Shown in pieces: positions 6,464-9,028 of a stretch of DNA of 9,028 bases (the first letter of the stretch is position 1; each line of letters starts with the position of its first letter). Location of the stretch: the NCBI GenBank assembly GCA_964528035.1, contig CAZGQY010000168.1:1-9028 (forward strand), in the 5' to 3' direction. Under the pieces are notes generated by a model that had not been told where the DNA came from, made no database searches, and was given only the letters and a program-made list of their open reading frames with translations. Position numbers and translations under genes: made by a program. The DNA is from CAZGQY01 sp964528035. GTDB taxonomy: Bacteria; Pseudomonadota; Gammaproteobacteria; Methylococcales; UBA1147.

Positions 6464-7234
6464 TTAATTGGCCCCTATGGGTATTATTTGGCCAACACCG
6501 TTGATCGATTTATTTACCTGGCTCGGCGAACCGTAGTAAACAATTTGACCCACGCCTTGAATATCGGAGTCGAGTCTTTGTTGTGCGTGAACCTTTATTT
6601 TTCCGGTACCGGATAGGCGTACAGTGGCGTGATCTGTAAGCAATTCACTTGTATTTATATCGCCACTACCTTCGAGGGAAACGACTAAGGTGGTCACTGA
6701 TCCTTCAGCCCACAAATCCCCGGTTCCAGCCATTCTAATTTCTAAGTGTTTTCCATCCATGTTTTTAAGCTTTACCTCACCTGATCCGTTCAATAATATT
6801 GATCTAATACTTGGTGCGTCGATTACTATTTTTATGGGTGCGGTAGCGTTAAAGGATTGATTTACTCCGATTACAAGTTTTTGTTGTTCGATGTCAGTAG
6901 TCAGGATTGGAAGGATATGTTCCTGAGCATGCAGTGTAACTTTAGCCGGATTCCTGTTGCGTATGAGTATGTCGGCGGCAACGTTTATCGAAATTTGATC
7001 AAAATATTCAAGATTGCGGTTTTCTTTTTTTATCGGCCCATACTCTTCATTGTGCTGGGTTCCGAAATATTCGTTTTGATCAATGACGATAGATCCTGTG
7101 TGTGCGGAACGACCGATATTGGTTTCGCCAATGTTAACACTATTGTTCCGGATCACTGTATTGCTTGATACAGTAGGATTTGGGGCCAGCAGCCATAACA
7201 GGCTCATTCCGACAAAAATATGCAGCCATTTCAT
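6464..7234 (-). CDS. secreted GIN-domain (DUF2807) beta-helix protein
   Basis: A 256-residue exported protein. Residues 1-24 form a signal peptide without lipobox. An Asn-rich segment follows (24-54: NTVIRNNSVNIGETNIG and so on). The rest matches the GIN/DUF2807 'putative adhesin' fold: FDQISINVAADILIR (78-92), then LVIGV and IKIVIDAPSIRSI. After these come six regularly spaced turns: NGSGEV (149), AGTGDL (169), EGSGDI (188), SGTGKI (208), QGVGQI (226) and NGVGQI (245), spaced 18-20 residues, as in a right-handed beta-helix. The family has no firm biochemical role; surface adhesion has been proposed. The ATG lies 3 bases after the stop of the upstream gene. AAGGA within that gene's last codons, 8 bases ahead, is its ribosome binding site, so the two are co-translated or at least co-transcribed. 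Confidence 0.82.
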   Translation of the reverse strand: MKWLHIFVGMSLLWLLAPNPTVSSNTVIRNNSVNIGETNIGRSAHTGSIVIDQNEYFGTQHNEEYGPIKKENRNLEYFDQISINVAADILIRNRNPAKVTLHAQEHILPILTTDIEQQKLVIGVNQSFNATAPIKIVIDAPSIRSILLNGSGEVKLKNMDGKHLEIRMAGTGDLWAEGSVTTLVVSLEGSGDINTSELLTDHATVRLSGTGKIKVHAQQRLDSDIQGVGQIVYYGSPSQVNKSINGVGQIIPIGAN

Positions 7235-7237
7235 AGT

Positions 7238-7702
7238 CTATTTCCTTTTGATACGAATTTTCTGATGTTTGGATTCCATGTCCAGTTCCTGCCCGGACAT
7301 GATATCGAGAAGAAAAACATTACCCTTTTGATCATAGGCATTTACATTTGATTTGTTCTGTCGTTCTCCATAGACATAGGTTTGTTCACCATTAGACCGA
7401 TAAAGAAAACCTCTGATTTCACCCTGGTTCAATAACTCTATCTCACCGTATACATATTCACTGTTTTGATACCCTTCGACAGGATAAAATTTTGGAAACT
7501 GTCGATTACTACGGTCTTCTAATACCTGTGGCTGAGAACAGTCAATGTAGTCAGAATGTTCAGTCTGTTTAGTTGTGCCGGATTCAGGTGTTTCAGCCGA
7601 TAATTCGCTGACCGGTATAATAAGAGCTAACAGTAATATGAAAGCTGTAATTTTCGTCATGGTAGGCTGAGTCATTTGGCCCGATTGTTCAGAACTACAC
7701 AT
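7238..7702 (-). CDS. secreted protein of unknown family, operon partner of the CsgG-like and GIN proteins
   Basis: I do not recognise this family. From ATG 7702 it has 154 residues. A hydrophobic segment (18-33) ends in LSA-E (34-37), a good signal-peptidase I site, so the mature protein is periplasmic or surface-exposed. It then has one Cys (55), a YVYGE motif twice (83-87 and 109-113), alternating polar and hydrophobic strands suggesting a small beta-fold, and a basic end (KHQKIRIKRK). The ATG at 7702 is one base after the TAG of the CsgG-like gene and has GGAGG 10 bases upstream, inside that gene's end. The signal peptide alone would be just as good from ATG 7660 (MTKITAF), which lacks a Shine-Dalgarno. 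By position it could be an accessory factor of the CsgG-like pore, as CsgE/CsgF or HfaA are, but I see no sequence match to them. Confidence 0.7.
   Translation of the reverse strand: MCSSEQSGQMTQPTMTKITAFILLLALIIPVSELSAETPESGTTKQTEHSDYIDCSQPQVLEDRSNRQFPKFYPVEGYQNSEYVYGEIELLNQGEIRGFLYRSNGEQTYVYGERQNKSNVNAYDQKGNVFLLDIMSGQELDMESKHQKIRIKRK
7243..7247 (-). promoter_or_regulatory. Shine-Dalgarno AAGGA for the GIN-domain protein
   Basis: AAGGA (minus strand) is encoded within the Lys-Arg codons that end the upstream gene and lies 8 bases before ATG 7234. It supports both that start and operon coupling. Confidence 0.6.
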
Positions 7703-7703
7703 T

Positions 7704-9002
7704 CTAGAACCGCCTCCAGCAAGAAGAATGAGAATTAGCCTGTTTACACAAAGCGGCATTGGCGCCACCGGGCCCGGATTGCGCAGTCCACTGAGACGTA
7801 TAACGCTGGGGTCGTTTATGGGTCTTCGGTGGGCGACGACGCGCCTGGCGTTTGGTTCTCTTTGTTTTGTTCACCGTAGCCTTCGAGCCATCGGATTTAA
7901 AATTCTGAGTGGTCGCCGGTTGAGCCAGAAGATGCATCGACTGACGCCATGCTAATGTTTGTGGCTGAATCGGAACCGATGAGAATAACTTCAGATACAC
8001 CCGGTCATTAAGACTGGAAACCGATTGTCCAGTGAACGCCGCCAGAGCCGTTTGAGTTTGACTGTCAAAAATTCCACTCAGCGCGACAGGGTGACCATTT
8101 AAATTCAAATACTCCTGAGTCTTCAGTATCCTTTCCCGCTCGGACATGGAATAAAATTGGGTGGCCACCGCCTGAAGCACCACCGGATCGGCTTCGACAC
8201 CCGGCAGTAGATTCCAGTAAGGGATATTGAGATATTTACCAATGATCTGAATCATACTCAACTGAACAATCAAACGAACCGCCGCATGACGACCCTGGAC
8301 TTTTTTGATGTTACCCAGCAAACCGACCCCGTTTCCTTTGACCGTAAAAGCCAGAGAATCTTCCCCCAATCCTTTTTTGACCCGAACCGTATTAATGGCC
8401 TGTACCTGTTGGATACCGGAAAAAGTATTGAAATCGATCATATTAAAATCCAGCGTGATCTGCGCCAGAGAAAGCTTTTGGTTGGTACTGTATTCAAGAT
8501 TAATATCGACACCGCTAATGTCGGCCTCAAGGCCGATATCACTGCCTTTACCCCGGGTTTGCAAGCCGCGATCAAACTCAGTGATTCCCCCGGAAACGAT
8601 GACATGAGGGACTAACTTGTTCCCAAAATTGGAATATCCGGTATTGGCGGCATTCACAATAAAGCTTGGATCGTAGGGAATAAATACGATATTACCCCCG
8701 ATCCCGTTCAAAGTACTCTTGATCATATTCGTCACATCACGGGGAATTTCCGCCGTGGTTGCAATCGAAGTCCCGGTATTGTCGACAATGTCTGTCGACA
8801 TGACATGGGCCGTATTCGTTGCGTAGATCCGCGTCATCAGGCCAAGATTAGAGATGGCTCGACTAAAGGCGGTCACTTTGGTTTCCGGCAGCTCGTTCTT
8901 CAGAGTGACATCCACATTATGAGGATGGTAGGCGCAGGAGCTGAGTAATAAGGGCAGCAGAGTCGATCTAAACAAAAAAATTTTAAGTGTATGAATGTTC
9001 AT
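7704..9002 (-). CDS. CsgG/HfaB-like outer-membrane lipoprotein with peptidoglycan-binding-like segment and basic tail
   Basis: A lipoprotein: from ATG 9002 (432 aa) a hydrophobic signal ends in LLSSC (Cys23). The middle resembles CsgG/HfaB, the secretion pores of curli and holdfast: VPHVIVSGGITEFDR, then a Gly-rich stretch, LEADISGVDINLEYS, KLSLAQITLDFNMIDFNTF (about 176-194), and after it VRLIVQLSMIQIIGKYLNIPYW (about 242-263), corresponding to the late helix and YW end of CsgG. A segment like PG_binding_1 follows (ILKTQEYLNLNG...SGIFDSQTQTALAAFTG, about 292-325). The last 65 residues are odd: very basic (KRTKRQARRRPPKTHKRPQR) with two Cys. GAGGG lies 8 bases before ATG 9002. In-frame ATGs at 9008 and 9017 (AGG 5 bases upstream) are alternatives, so the start is not settled. 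It is the first gene in view of a coupled three-gene operon; more may lie beyond the window edge. It is much richer in G+C than the glycan genes. Confidence 0.75.
   Translation of the reverse strand: MNIHTLKIFLFRSTLLPLLLSSCAYHPHNVDVTLKNELPETKVTAFSRAISNLGLMTRIYATNTAHVMSTDIVDNTGTSIATTAEIPRDVTNMIKSTLNGIGGNIVFIPYDPSFIVNAANTGYSNFGNKLVPHVIVSGGITEFDRGLQTRGKGSDIGLEADISGVDINLEYSTNQKLSLAQITLDFNMIDFNTFSGIQQVQAINTVRVKKGLGEDSLAFTVKGNGVGLLGNIKKVQGRHAAVRLIVQLSMIQIIGKYLNIPYWNLLPGVEADPVVLQAVATQFYSMSERERILKTQEYLNLNGHPVALSGIFDSQTQTALAAFTGQSVSSLNDRVYLKLFSSVPIQPQTLAWRQSMHLLAQPATTQNFKSDGSKATVNKTKRTKRQARRRPPKTHKRPQRYTSQWTAQSGPGGANAALCKQANSHSSCWRRF
7713..7717 (-). promoter_or_regulatory. Shine-Dalgarno GGAGG for the unknown secreted protein
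   Basis: GGAGG on the minus strand lies inside the last codons of the CsgG-like gene, 10 bases before ATG 7702. It is the strongest ribosome binding site near this junction and favours the 7702 start over 7660 and 7675. Confidence 0.5.
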
Positions 9003-9028
9003 GGACATTGCCCTCATTGTTACCTGGA

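Noticed and set aside
7703..7768. Extension of the unknown secreted protein to GTG 7768 or ATG 7759
   Set aside because: It would overlap the CsgG-like gene by over 50 bases and put a second hydrophobic stretch before a good signal peptide; the GGAGG site points to 7702.
7728..8615. Several + frames of 75-109 codons opposite the CsgG-like gene
   Set aside because: Antisense frames in a G+C-richer gene; the minus-strand protein has a signal peptide and consistent domains along its whole length.
8780..8800. Two TGTCGACA palindromes 13 bases apart, possible operator pair
   Set aside because: They lie deep in the CsgG-like coding region and arise from ordinary Ser-Thr-Asp and Val-Asp codons; no promoter is near.

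Overview
The window looks like the end of a cell-surface glycan cluster (left, + strand) that meets, tail to tail, a set of minus-strand genes for envelope and surface proteins (right). Several products are lipoproteins or secreted proteins of Gram-negative type: a CsgG/HfaB-like outer-membrane lipoprotein, a BamE/SmpA-like small lipoprotein, and two proteins with signal peptides. A proteobacterium, probably a gammaproteobacterium, is the best guess. The species cannot be told from the sequence. The left part is visibly AT-rich (one 60-base line in the GT1 gene has about 28% G+C). The far right is much richer (one line in the CsgG-like gene has about 62%). This fits a variable, possibly acquired glycan locus beside more typical chromosome.

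Left half, + strand: (1) a polytopic YfhO/GT-C-like membrane protein, followed by a translationally coupled 55-codon small reading frame that runs into a clear rho-independent terminator at 2661-2686; (2) a PAPS-type sulfotransferase with an unusual C-terminal extension (coiled coil plus a tail motif I associate with glycosyltransferases), started at TTG with a good Shine-Dalgarno; (3) a GT1/MGT-like glycosyltransferase. On the opposite strand, converging on it, lies a second sulfotransferase of a different subfamily. Together they suggest synthesis and sulfation of a surface polysaccharide or glycolipid. No PAPS-making genes are in view.

Right half, - strand, reading from the right edge inward: a CsgG/HfaB-like lipoprotein carrying a peptidoglycan-binding-like segment and a strongly basic tail; a secreted protein of unknown family whose start lies one base after the previous stop; and a GIN/DUF2807 beta-helix protein whose start lies three bases after the next stop. 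These three are surely one operon and are the best candidate here for a poorly described system, namely outer-membrane export or anchoring of a surface adhesin. After an 89-base gap comes a BamE-like lipoprotein with a CWYC motif, and after an 80-base gap with a hairpin and a palindrome comes the second sulfotransferase.

No gene-free stretch exceeds 300 bases. The longest are 1-247 (a possible weak promoter, a short inverted repeat, possible debris of an upstream gene) and 3716-3931 (no convincing signal). I saw no tRNA, rRNA, CRISPR, insertion sequence or integrase.
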